Below, piece after piece: positions 33,212-41,474 of a stretch of DNA of 41,949 bases; within the stretch, counting starts at the first letter, position 1; each line of letters begins with the position of its first letter. The position numbers and the translations under genes were made by a program. The notes beneath the pieces were generated by a model, which was given only the letters and a program-made list of their open reading frames with translations, did not search any database and was not told the DNA's origin. The stretch lies in assembly GCF_000298195.1 (NCBI RefSeq), contig NZ_BAHC01000217.1, forward strand, positions 1 through 41,949, read 5' to 3'. The stretch comes from Gordonia rhizosphera NBRC 16068. GTDB taxonomy: Bacteria > Actinomycetota > Actinomycetes > Mycobacteriales > Mycobacteriaceae.

Positions 33212-33900
33212 CACCTCGCCCCTTCGTAGCTGCCCTCGACGTCGAGCACCGCGAACCGTGCGAACAGCTCCTCGGCGTACCACCGTTCCGCCGCCGTGCG
33301 GCGGATCACCGCCACGTGTTCGGGGGATCGATATGCGAAATCGGTGAGCTGCTGCGCCGAATCCCACAGTGAGAACGTTCCTTGCAGGCCGATCGGGGCT
33401 TCACCGATACCGAGGGTAAGACGCACCCCCGGCTGCCGGGAGAGCTCCGCCGCCACCGGTGGAACGGCTCGCCAGAAGGCGATCATCCGGGTGGGCCGTA
33501 GCCGGGCGCGCGTGATCGCGGCCACCGGTCCGGACCACGTCTCCGACCCGAGATGGTTTGCGGGAGTGAAGGGTTCGGTTCCCGACCAGCACCCCCGCGA
33601 TGTCAGCGGCCGCATCGTCACCGTCAGCTGCGAGCGCGCGGCCGCACACCAGTCGCGCAGGAAATCTGACTGCTCTGCGCTTCTCGCCGACACGTCGTCC
33701 TCCCACACCGTCAGTAGCGCCCAGTGCCGCAGGTCGGCGTCGCGGAGCGTGAAGGTGCGCGCCGACCCTGTGCCGAGTAGCTTCGCAAAACGCAGTCCGG
33801 GCATTCCCCGCAGCCCACGGCGCCCGAACGCGACACGTCGTAGCGCGGGCAGGACGTCGTCGACACCCCATACGCGCAGCTGAACGACCGGTGAAGTCAT
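33211..33900 (-). CDS. crtA: CrtA-like (spheroidene monooxygenase family) protein
   Basis: The 229-residue protein resembles CrtA, a heme-linked monooxygenase that ketolates acyclic carotenoid ends in purple bacteria. Similar stretches are LRFAKLLGTGSARTF, TRARLRPTRMIAFWRAV, LTLGIGEAPIGLQGTFSLW and the end FAYRSPEHVAVIRRT then AAERWYAEELFARFAV. ATG 33900 is chosen over an in-frame TTG at 33915. It is the first gene of crtA-cruF-GT-crtD. In this position it probably introduces an oxo group on the non-cyclised end or ring; substrate choice is inferred from context. Confidence 0.85.
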   Translation of the reverse strand: MTSPVVQLRVWGVDDVLPALRRVAFGRRGLRGMPGLRFAKLLGTGSARTFTLRDADLRHWALLTVWEDDVSARSAEQSDFLRDWCAAARSQLTVTMRPLTSRGCWSGTEPFTPANHLGSETWSGPVAAITRARLRPTRMIAFWRAVPPVAAELSRQPGVRLTLGIGEAPIGLQGTFSLWDSAQQLTDFAYRSPEHVAVIRRTAAERWYAEELFARFAVLDVEGSYEGAR

Positions 33901-33933
33901 CGCCCGGTCTCGCAATCATTTTGTGTCCGTGTA

Positions 33934-33993
33934 GTTTTCGGAGTCATTTTCTTCGGTGGCGACCTTTTCGTCGGCGATGTTTTCGGCAACAAT
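33934..33993 (+). promoter_or_regulatory. Divergent crtA/crtYc control region with TTTTCG repeats
   Basis: The 99-bp gap between divergent crtA and crtYc carries four irregularly spaced TTTTCG/TTTTCTTCGG motifs. AACAAT (33988-33993) ends six bases before ATG 34000, which would make crtYc leaderless. No ribosome site precedes that ATG. Confidence 0.35.
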
Positions 33994-33999
33994 GGCGGA

Positions 34000-34392
34000 A
34001 TGCGGGAACTCACGTATGCGGCAATGCTGGTCTTCGTCCTCGCGACGACGCTGCCGCTCGAAGTGGCGTTGCGCACCAGGGTGTACGCCAAGCCGATCCG
34101 ATTGGTCCTCACCATCGTATGCGTGGCGGTTCCCTTCGTCGCCTGGGACATCGCGGCCACACATGCGGGGCACTGGAGCTTCGACCTCACCCAGACACTC
34201 GGAGTCGTGCTGCCCGGCGGACTCCCGCTGGAGGAGTGGGGATTTTTCGTCGTGGTCCCGATCGCCTCCGTGCTCACACTCGAGGCGGTGCGCAGTGTGA
34301 AGGGCTGGCGGGTTGGGGACGAACCCGACCACTCGACGCGGACACGGCAGCCAACCGCACAGACACCGGCATCCGAGGGGAACGATTCCTGA
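34000..34392 (+). CDS. crtYc: Lycopene cyclase subunit CrtYc
   Basis: The 130-residue membrane protein is one half of the heterodimeric lycopene cyclase of actinobacteria. Three helices are visible: LTYAAMLVFVLATTLPLEVAL, IRLVLTIVCVAVPFVAWDIA and the region after the signature LPLEEWGFFVVVP (about 75-87), whose acidic pair is typical. A hydrophilic tail follows. ATG 34000 is the first possible start in the frame. Its stop shares one base with crtYd (TGATG). Confidence 0.88.
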   Translation: MRELTYAAMLVFVLATTLPLEVALRTRVYAKPIRLVLTIVCVAVPFVAWDIAATHAGHWSFDLTQTLGVVLPGGLPLEEWGFFVVVPIASVLTLEAVRSVKGWRVGDEPDHSTRTRQPTAQTPASEGNDS

Positions 34393-34769
34393 TGACACAC
34401 ACCGTTGCCTCGCTGCTGGGTGTCGCCGTGACCGTCGCGGCCGACCTGTGGATTCTCCGGACACGGCTGCTGACGCGCAGATCGTACTGGACCGCCTACG
34501 CGATCGTGCTGTTCTTCCAGTTTCTGACCAACGAATGGCTCACCTCCCGCGGCGTGTTCCTCTACGGTGACACCGCGATCGTCGGGTGGCGAATCGGCCA
34601 TGCGCCCATCGAGGACTTCCTGTTCGGCTACAGCGTGGTCACCCAGTCGATGATGTGGTGGGTGTGGTGGGGCCGGCGCGGCGTGCAGCCGAAACCGGGC
34701 CCCGGGCCGGTCCCCGGCGTGGCGCGGCGACTCTCGGGCGTGCGGGCTTCCACCGGCCGTCACGACTGA
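34392..34769 (+). CDS. crtYd: Lycopene cyclase subunit CrtYd
   Basis: The 125-residue partner subunit has three helices and the signature APIEDFLFGYSVVTQ (about 75-89). With CrtYc it should form a cyclase acting on lycopene ends; the same family includes CrtYe/CrtYf epsilon-type and C50 cyclases, so ring type is not certain. No crtEb (lycopene elongase) is present, which favours a C40 product. It converges on crtE; the two coding ends overlap by ten bases (34760-34769). Confidence 0.88.
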   Translation: MTHTVASLLGVAVTVAADLWILRTRLLTRRSYWTAYAIVLFFQFLTNEWLTSRGVFLYGDTAIVGWRIGHAPIEDFLFGYSVVTQSMMWWVWWGRRGVQPKPGPGPVPGVARRLSGVRASTGRHD

Positions 34770-35875
34770 CGCCACAGACATCGATCGATCAGGCATGTCA
34801 GCGCTTGTCGGGTGACCCGGTCGACCTCCAGTTCGTCCACCGTCGCGAACGCCTCGTCGGCGAGGCGTGCGATCCGGTCCTCTACCACGGTGACCGCACC
34901 GCTGGCCGACAGCACCTCGCGCACCGCGGACAGCTGGTCCTCGGTCAGGTTCGGATTGCCCAGGCAGTCCGCCAGCAGGCGACGTTCCGTCCGGCTCGCG
35001 CTCCTCTCGGCCAGTGCCACCAGCAGAGTTCGTTTGCCCTCCCTGATGTCATCGATCGCCGGTTTGCCGGTGATCGCGGGATCGCCGAAGACACCGAGCA
35101 GGTCGTCGCGGAGTTGGAACGCCTCACCGGCGGATAGGCCGATGGCGTCGTACTGCCCGACAAGCGTGGGAGAGGCACCTCCCAGGGTTCCACCGATACC
35201 CAGCGGGTGGCCGATGGTGTAGCGCGCGCTCTTGAACCGTAGGACGGTCCGCGCCCGGGTGATCGATGTGGCCGGGATCGTCTGGCTGAGCATGTCGAGG
35301 TACTGACCGGCGAACGCCTCGTCGCGCATCTGCGACCAGATCATCCGGGTCGCGTGCCGGATATCCCGGTCGATGTCGACAACCGCGGTGGCGAGCAGAT
35401 CGTCCGACCACGCCAGGCACATGTCCCCGGCCAGGATCGCGACGGCCGAGCCGAAGCCATCGGGGTCGCCGTGCCGCCCGTCGCGCGTGTGCTCGTCGGC
35501 AAACCTGCGATGCACCGTCGGGAGGCCGCGGCGGGCATCGCTGTTGTCCATGATGTCGTCGTGGACCAGAGCGGCCAGGTGGAACAGCTCGATGGCTGCC
35601 GCGGTCTCGACCGCCCCTGGGACGAGCTCTCCGTCGGCCGCGCCGCGGGCGCCCCACAGGCAGAACGAGGCACGGAGTCGTTTTCCGCGTGCCGCGGCGT
35701 CGCGCAGAACCGCCACGACCGTCGACAGCTCGTCGCCAACCGAGGTGAGCACATGCGCGTGCCGGTCGAGCCGATTCGCGATGATGTCGTCGACGAGACC
35801 GACGTCCTCGGCACCGCGAGCGCGGGCCAGCGACTCGACCATCTCGGAATCCGACCCCACATCCATCGAACGCAT
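34760..35875 (-). CDS. crtE: Geranylgeranyl diphosphate synthase
   Basis: The 371-residue prenyl transferase makes GGPP for phytoene synthesis. The first Asp-rich motif is VHDDIMDNSDARRG (about 115), the second is FQLRDDLLGVFGD (about 255), with GKPAIDDIREGKRT after it, all typical of CrtE/IdsA-type enzymes. ATG 35875 follows GGAGG six bases upstream; a second ATG at 35866 is possible. It is transcribed away from the WS/DGAT pair. Confidence 0.93.
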   Translation of the reverse strand: MRSMDVGSDSEMVESLARARGAEDVGLVDDIIANRLDRHAHVLTSVGDELSTVVAVLRDAAARGKRLRASFCLWGARGAADGELVPGAVETAAAIELFHLAALVHDDIMDNSDARRGLPTVHRRFADEHTRDGRHGDPDGFGSAVAILAGDMCLAWSDDLLATAVVDIDRDIRHATRMIWSQMRDEAFAGQYLDMLSQTIPATSITRARTVLRFKSARYTIGHPLGIGGTLGGASPTLVGQYDAIGLSAGEAFQLRDDLLGVFGDPAITGKPAIDDIREGKRTLLVALAERSASRTERRLLADCLGNPNLTEDQLSAVREVLSASGAVTVVEDRIARLADEAFATVDELEVDRVTRQALTCLIDRCLWRQS

Positions 35876-36183
35876 CGCCGACCTCCACACCAGTCCGTGG
35901 TTACGACCCGCTGCGGGGTCCTGTGCACCCGGTGTTCGGAGCCGACACGACCTCGGATGGGTGACCATGCTGACTGATCGGCGCCTCCGATCAGGTCTCA
36001 GCCGCCCACTCCGGGCCGCTCGGCGTGTCGGGTCGCACAATCGTCCCCTGTAGTCAAAGGCCTGTCCTCTAATGCCAAGAGTTTCTCCGTACCTTCCGGC
36101 ACAGTATCTACATCACAGTGCGCATCTCAGTGAAAGACGGCACACAGTGACCTCCACCCTCCCCCACCGATCCGGAAGGTCTC
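35876..36183. promoter_or_regulatory. Divergent crtE / WS-DGAT control region
   Basis: This 308-bp gap separates divergent crtE and the first WS/DGAT gene and holds no gene I can support. CACAGT occurs three times (36100-36105, 36114-36119, 36143-36148), the first two 14 bp apart within similar flanks. On the minus strand TTGGCA (36073-36078) could be a -35 for crtE. I see no confident promoter pair. Confidence 0.35.
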
Positions 36184-37662
36184 ATGCGCTCCCTGACCAG
36201 CCTCGACGCGTTCTTCCTCGCCGCCGAGGACGGCCGAAGCACCGCCAACGTCTCGAGTCTCTCCATCCTGTCGGCGACCGGCCCTGACGGAACCCGACTG
36301 ACCCGCACCGACATCCAGGATCTCATCGCCGAACGGCTGCACCTGCTGCCGCCACTGCGGTGGCGTCTGGCCGAGGTTCCGTTCGGCCTCGGTCACCCCT
36401 ACTGGGTAGACGGTGACGTCGACCTGGACTTCCATGTCCGCGAGTTGGCGGTCGTCGCACCCGGCGATCAGGCCGCATTGGAGTCCCAGGTCGCCCGGCT
36501 GTCGGCCCATCCGATGGACCGGTCCCGCCCCCTGTGGGAGATCCACCTGATCCACGGTCTCGTCGGTGACAAAGTGGCCCTGTTGATCAAACTGCATCAC
36601 GCGGCCGTCGACGGGATGTCCGCCGCGGAGATCATGACCGTGCTGTTCGACGACACCGCGGCCGGCCGCGCGATCGCGCCGGCACCCCGTCCCCGTGCCG
36701 AGCGGGCACCCGGCCAGCTCGAACTCCTGGCCCGTGGCATCGCGGCGACACCGCAACGACAGCTGAACGCGATCGGCGCGGCAGGGCGCACACTGACGAA
36801 CCTCGACCACGTGGCCACGTTGCGGTCGATTCCCGGTATCCGTCCGATCGGCAGCATGCTCCGTAACGTCTCCCTGCTCGGGAGGGCATCCGGTACGACC
36901 GCCCCGGCACCGTCGATCACGGCACCTCGGCTGCACATCAACGGCCGTATCACGCCGCATCGCAACGTCGCGCTGACCAGCCTCCCGCTCGACGAGATCA
37001 CGCAGATCCGCCGCGACCTCGACTACACCGTGAACGACGTCGTGATGGCCTTGTGCGCCGGTGCCATACGGCGCTGGCTGGACGGACGCGGCGAACTGCC
37101 GGACCAGCCTCTGGTCGCTGCCGTGCCGGTGTCGGTGCGCACCGCCAAGGAATCCGGACGATACGGCAACAAGGTCGGCACGATGATCGCCGAACTCCCC
37201 ACCGACGAAGCCAGCACCCTTCTCCGACTGAAGCGTTGCCGCCAGGGAATGCAGGACGCCAAACAACGCAACGACACCGTCCCGGCGTCACTGATGCGCG
37301 ATGCCAACGACCTGGTTCCGCCGGTCGTCTTCGGGCCGGCGATGCGCATGGTCACCCGCATGGCGTCCAGCGAAGCCTTCGCCCCGGCCGCGAACGTGCT
37401 GATCTCGAATGTGCCCGGACCTCGGTCCGGGATCTATCTCGCCGGCCACCCCGTCCACGAGCAGTACCCGGTCTCGACCATCAGTGACAGCCTCGCCCTG
37501 AACATCACCGTGTACAGCTACCGCGACCGGCTGCACATCGGCCTGGTCGGTGATCGGAAGATCGTCGACGACCTGCCCGGGCTCGCCGTTGCCTTCGGCG
37601 AGGAATTGCAATCCATGCACAAGACCAAAGCCGCCATCTGCACTCAGGGAGCCACCCGATGA
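36184..37662 (+). CDS. WS/DGAT acyltransferase, first of a pair
   Basis: The 492-residue protein has the catalytic motif KLHHAAVDGMS (H138, H139, D143), the preceding RPLWEIHLIHGLVGD, the central NDVVMALCAGAIRRWL and the C-terminal ANVLISNVPGPRSGIYLAG of the WS/DGAT family. It transfers acyl groups from CoA to an alcohol, usually diacylglycerol or a long-chain alcohol. GGAAGG precedes ATG 36184 by four bases. It overlaps the second copy (ATGA), and the two proteins are similar throughout, indicating an old tandem duplication. It lies next to, and divergent from, crtE. Confidence 0.94.
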   Translation: MRSLTSLDAFFLAAEDGRSTANVSSLSILSATGPDGTRLTRTDIQDLIAERLHLLPPLRWRLAEVPFGLGHPYWVDGDVDLDFHVRELAVVAPGDQAALESQVARLSAHPMDRSRPLWEIHLIHGLVGDKVALLIKLHHAAVDGMSAAEIMTVLFDDTAAGRAIAPAPRPRAERAPGQLELLARGIAATPQRQLNAIGAAGRTLTNLDHVATLRSIPGIRPIGSMLRNVSLLGRASGTTAPAPSITAPRLHINGRITPHRNVALTSLPLDEITQIRRDLDYTVNDVVMALCAGAIRRWLDGRGELPDQPLVAAVPVSVRTAKESGRYGNKVGTMIAELPTDEASTLLRLKRCRQGMQDAKQRNDTVPASLMRDANDLVPPVVFGPAMRMVTRMASSEAFAPAANVLISNVPGPRSGIYLAGHPVHEQYPVSTISDSLALNITVYSYRDRLHIGLVGDRKIVDDLPGLAVAFGEELQSMHKTKAAICTQGATR

Positions 37663-39152
37663 GACGACTCAGCAGCGTCGACGCCCAGTTCCTCGCCGTC
37701 GAGGACGGACGCACTCACTCACATGTCTGCCAGCTCACCATCCTGGAGGGCACAACCGTCGACGGCACCCCAGTGGACGGCGCGCTCATCCGCGACCACA
37801 TCGCGAGCCGGATCGAGAATCTGCCGCCGTTCCGCTGGCGGGTCCGCGAGGTGCCTTTCGGCCTCGACTACCCGGTTTTCGTAGAGGACGAGTCCTTCGA
37901 TCCCGACTCGCACATCTGGGAGGTGGCACTCCCGGCACCCGGAACCCCGCAACAGCTCGCCGAGGCGGTCGGCCAGATCGCCTCGCGCCCGCTCGATCGG
38001 GCCCGTCCCCTCTGGGAGGTCCATCTGATCCACGGCGTCGAGGGCGGCCAGGTCGCGATGCTGACCAAGTTGCACCACAGTGCGATCGACGGCGTATCCG
38101 GAATCCAGTTGCTCAGCGCGATCATCGAACCGACCCCGCACAGGCGGCTGCGCGAGGCCACCGACGCCGATGTCCCGCGCGGCGGTGCCGGCCACGACCC
38201 CAGCGACCTGGAGTTGCTGGGCCGCGCGGTGCTGTCGATGCCGATGCAGCCGGTCCGCATGATCAAGGCACTGCCGGCGACGCTACGGCACATCGATCAG
38301 CTCCCGACGATGCGGAGTCTGCCCGGAACCGGCTTGCTCTCGGGTGCCGCGGATCGGGCCGCCCGGATCGCCACGCGTAACCGCGACGGACGGACGCTGG
38401 AGCGACCAGCGGCGGCGCAGGCCCCCAAGGTCTCCTTCGGCGGCAAGATCTCGCCGCATCGTCGGTTCGCCTACGGTTCCCTCTCGTTGCCGCTGATCAA
38501 GGCCGTCAAGGATGCGAATCCGGGTACGACGGTCAACGATGTCGTCGTGGCGCTGTCCGCCGGGGCACTGCGCCGGCGCATGACCGCCCGCGGCGACGAC
38601 CTGGACACCGCCCTGGTCGCGTTGGTGCCGTTGTCGGTTCGGACCAAGGATTCCGCGCAACCCAACACCTACGGCAATCAGATCTCGTCGCTCATGGTCG
38701 CGATCCCGACCGATGAGTCCGATGTCCTCGCCCGGCTGAAGCGGGCGGGCGAGGTGATGCGGTCGGCGAAGGAACGGCACCGCGCCATCCCTGCGCAGCT
38801 GCTCCGCGACGCCAACCACACCGTGCCGCCGGCACTCTTCGCGCGCACCGCGCGGGTGATCTCCATGACGACCGCCGCGGGCTGGATCAATCCGCCGTTC
38901 AACGTGACGATCTCGAACGTCCCCGGGTCGGCGTCTCCGCTGTACTGCGCCGGTGCGCCGGTGGTCTCCCAGCATCCGGTCAACGTGCTCCTCGACGGTG
39001 TCGGCCTGAGTCTCACGTTGCTCAGCTACGGCGATCGGCTCGACTTCGGGTTCACCGCCGATCGCGAACTGGTGCCCGACGTCTGGCAGCTGGTCCCGGA
39101 GATGGAGGCCGAACTTCACGAACTGGCCGACGCGCTCGGCATCGACGCGTGA
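37659..39152 (+). CDS. WS/DGAT acyltransferase, second of a pair
   Basis: The 497-residue protein has KLHHSAIDGVS (H139, H140, D144), where isoleucine replaces the more usual valine or alanine of HHxxxDG, and NDVVVALSAGALRRRM and NVTISNVPGSASPLYCAG further on. N-terminus (SSVDAQFLAVEDGRTHSHV) and layout parallel the first copy. It is translationally coupled to that copy by an ATGA overlap and followed by a hairpin. The pair could form storage triacylglycerol or wax esters; the second acyl acceptor could differ. Confidence 0.94.
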   Translation: MRRLSSVDAQFLAVEDGRTHSHVCQLTILEGTTVDGTPVDGALIRDHIASRIENLPPFRWRVREVPFGLDYPVFVEDESFDPDSHIWEVALPAPGTPQQLAEAVGQIASRPLDRARPLWEVHLIHGVEGGQVAMLTKLHHSAIDGVSGIQLLSAIIEPTPHRRLREATDADVPRGGAGHDPSDLELLGRAVLSMPMQPVRMIKALPATLRHIDQLPTMRSLPGTGLLSGAADRAARIATRNRDGRTLERPAAAQAPKVSFGGKISPHRRFAYGSLSLPLIKAVKDANPGTTVNDVVVALSAGALRRRMTARGDDLDTALVALVPLSVRTKDSAQPNTYGNQISSLMVAIPTDESDVLARLKRAGEVMRSAKERHRAIPAQLLRDANHTVPPALFARTARVISMTTAAGWINPPFNVTISNVPGSASPLYCAGAPVVSQHPVNVLLDGVGLSLTLLSYGDRLDFGFTADRELVPDVWQLVPEMEAELHELADALGIDA

Positions 39153-39156
39153 AAAC

Positions 39157-39192
39157 GCCCGTCACCCCGGCAGGTCTGCCAGGGTGACGGGC
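39157..39192. terminator. Hairpin between WS/DGAT and BCCT genes
   Basis: GCCCGTCACCC (39157-39167) pairs with GGGTGACGGGC (39182-39192), and an inner GGCAG/CTGCC stem extends it. AAAA precedes the left arm, which gives a T-run on the minus strand. The position between converging genes fits a shared terminator. Confidence 0.75.
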
Positions 39193-39211
39193 CGTAGGAC
39201 TCACATAGGAC

Positions 39212-41038
39212 TCAGGGCTGCGAGGACGGCGGCTGCTCCTCCTGGCCGCCGGGGCTCGACGGCGACTCGGCCTCGTCCGCTTGCTCCCACCGCATCTCCT
39301 TGGTGACCGCGAAGGAGCCGGTGTCGGGATCAACGGAGATGGCGTGGTGCGGTACCTCATGCGCGGCCACGAGCAGTGTGTCGTGATGTTCGGCAACGCC
39401 TCCCGGTAGCCCCGCGAACGTCGCTGCGATCGGGGGCCCATGCCGTTCGTGGGGATGTTCACCTGGCCTGCGCTGCCCGTCCGCCAGTGCCAGATGCAGG
39501 TACTGCGGCCGGATCGCCAGGTCGTTGCGGAACGCACGAAGCAGCGAGAAGACCGTCAGCACCATGACGATGGAGAAGGGCACCGCGGTGGCGATCGACA
39601 TGGTCCGCAACGCGGTCAATGAACTCGTGCCACCGACCAATAGCAACACGCCTGCGGCGACGCCTTCCAGTGCCGCCCAGTACACGCGGGTGACCCACGG
39701 GGTCTCCATCTTGCCGCCGGTGGCCAGCATGTCGATCACCAGCGAGCCGGAGTCCGAGGAGGTCACGAAGAACATCACGACGACCACGATGGCGATCACG
39801 CTGGACACTGCCGCGATAGGGAATGTGTCCAGCAACTGGAACAACGAGGTGCTGGCGTCGACGGTGGGCTGACCGTCTGCACCCGGCACGGTCATGTCAC
39901 CGGTCTGCTGCTGCTGGAGGATGGCCGAATCCCCGAAGATGGTGAACCAGATCGCACTGATGAACGTCGGCAGCAACAGCACCCCGGAGATGAACTCACG
40001 GATGGTGCGGCCACGCGAGATCCGCGCGATGAACATGCCGACGAAGGGCGCCCAGCTGATCCACCAGCCCCAGTAGAAGATCGTCCACCCGCCCATCCAG
40101 CCGTCGTCGGAGAACGGTGCGGTGCGCAGCATGAAGTCCGGCAGCGTGGCGATGTAGCTGCCCATGTTCTGTACCCACGACTGGAGCAGGAACAATGTCG
40201 AACCGAGGATGAGCACGAAGCCCGCGAGAAGCGCCGCGACGGCCATGTTGATGTTCGACAACCAGCGCAGACCCTTCGTCACGCCGGTGACGACGGAGAA
40301 GATGGCCAGTCCGGTGATGGCCGCGATCAGCACGACGGTGATCCAGTTGTTGATCTCGATCCAGCCCAGGTACTCCAGACCCGCGGAAATCTGCTGGATG
40401 CCGAAGCCAAGCGAAGTCGCCACGCCGAACATCGTCCCGACGATCGCGACGACATCGACGAGGTGCCCGATCCACCCCTCCACACGTTCACGCCCGAGCA
40501 GCGGCTCGAGCAGCCAACGCACGGCGAGCGGACGGCCCTTGCGGAAAGTCATGTATGCCAGGCCCAGACCCACCACCACGTAGATAGCCCAGGCGTGCAG
40601 ACCCCAGTGGAACAGCGTGATGTCCATCGCCTGGTTGGCCGCCGCATCGGTCTGCGCCGCGACGCCGAGCGCCTCGGGCGGATTCACATAGTGCGACAGG
40701 GGCTCGGCGACGCCGTAGAACACCAGGCCGATGCCCATACCCGCGGCGAACAGCATCGCGAACCACGACAGCACACCGAATTCCGGTTCTTCGTCGTCGC
40801 GTCCGAGCTTGATGGTGCCGATGCGACTGAACGCGCAGTACACGGCGAAGACCACGAATACCGTGGCGACGAGGATGTACCACCAGCCGACGCCGTCGGT
40901 GATCCACGTGTTCAGCTTGTCGAATGCATCGGCCGCACTCTGCGAGTAGATCACCGAGAAGATGATCAGCCCGATGATGATCGCCGAGGCGGTCACGAAC
41001 ACGGGCTTGTGTTGTTCATTCCATGCCGCGCGGAACAT
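39212..41038 (-). CDS. BCCT-family betaine/choline/carnitine transporter
   Basis: The 608-residue protein has 12 expected helices. BCCT features are FAAGMGIGLVFYGVAEPLSHY (the GMGIGL type of Na+-coupled betaine carriers), the tryptophan-rich signature WGWWISWAPFVGMFIARISR then GRTIREF, and FVTSSDSGSLVIDML. The C-terminal part after about residue 500 is a hydrophilic tail of roughly 110 residues ending in a Ser/Pro/Glu-rich stretch; in BetP the C-terminal tail senses osmotic stress. ATG 41038 follows GGGAGCG by a few bases; the frame extends ten codons upstream. It probably imports a compatible solute; the exact substrate is unknown. Confidence 0.93.
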   Translation of the reverse strand: MFRAAWNEQHKPVFVTASAIIIGLIIFSVIYSQSAADAFDKLNTWITDGVGWWYILVATVFVVFAVYCAFSRIGTIKLGRDDEEPEFGVLSWFAMLFAAGMGIGLVFYGVAEPLSHYVNPPEALGVAAQTDAAANQAMDITLFHWGLHAWAIYVVVGLGLAYMTFRKGRPLAVRWLLEPLLGRERVEGWIGHLVDVVAIVGTMFGVATSLGFGIQQISAGLEYLGWIEINNWITVVLIAAITGLAIFSVVTGVTKGLRWLSNINMAVAALLAGFVLILGSTLFLLQSWVQNMGSYIATLPDFMLRTAPFSDDGWMGGWTIFYWGWWISWAPFVGMFIARISRGRTIREFISGVLLLPTFISAIWFTIFGDSAILQQQQTGDMTVPGADGQPTVDASTSLFQLLDTFPIAAVSSVIAIVVVVMFFVTSSDSGSLVIDMLATGGKMETPWVTRVYWAALEGVAAGVLLLVGGTSSLTALRTMSIATAVPFSIVMVLTVFSLLRAFRNDLAIRPQYLHLALADGQRRPGEHPHERHGPPIAATFAGLPGGVAEHHDTLLVAAHEVPHHAISVDPDTGSFAVTKEMRWEQADEAESPSSPGGQEEQPPSSQP

Positions 41039-41474
41039 GTTTCGCTCCCTTGTCGGTCCGGTGTGCACCGCAGGTCGGTGCGTAGCGCAGGGAGCGCCTT
41101 CTCGGGTCGTTGGGCGCCCGTCTGCCGGTCCTCGAGAGTGGCGACGACATCGTCATCCGCCACCTTCGCGCCGCCGGCGAATGCCCGCACAGAGCGAGAA
41201 GTACGTCCGGCGTCGTAAAACTGAACATAGCCCACGTCGGCCGAATGAGCAGGGATAAGGCGGTTGGTCGTTGCGCTGCCGTAACCGTCCCGGGCCGACC
41301 ATCCACGAGCCCGTTCGGTCCCACACCCGAGTCGACTCGCTACACCGACTCCTGAGAATGAGCCAAGAGTCTGGTCACGCTGTGATAGATCTGAGCCGAC
41401 AATTCGGACATGCTGCCGCACATTCCGGGCGACCTGACCGAGCATCCACACCGTCACTCGCCCGAGGAATCCCT
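41039..41474. other. Gene-free gap between BCCT and secreted-protein genes
   Basis: This 436-bp divergent region shows no gene with family similarity or codon pattern beyond GC-driven open frames. It must carry the promoters of both flanking genes. On the minus strand TATGTT near 41224 is a possible -10; on the plus strand GACAAT near 41399 is another. Neither has a convincing -35. Confidence 0.4.

Noticed and set aside
34000..34769. C50 carotenoid (decaprenoxanthin or sarcinaxanthin type) pathway based on the heterodimeric cyclase
   Set aside because: No crtEb-type elongase lies in the window, and CruF plus a glycosyltransferase indicate a different end-group chemistry. An elongase elsewhere in the genome cannot be excluded.
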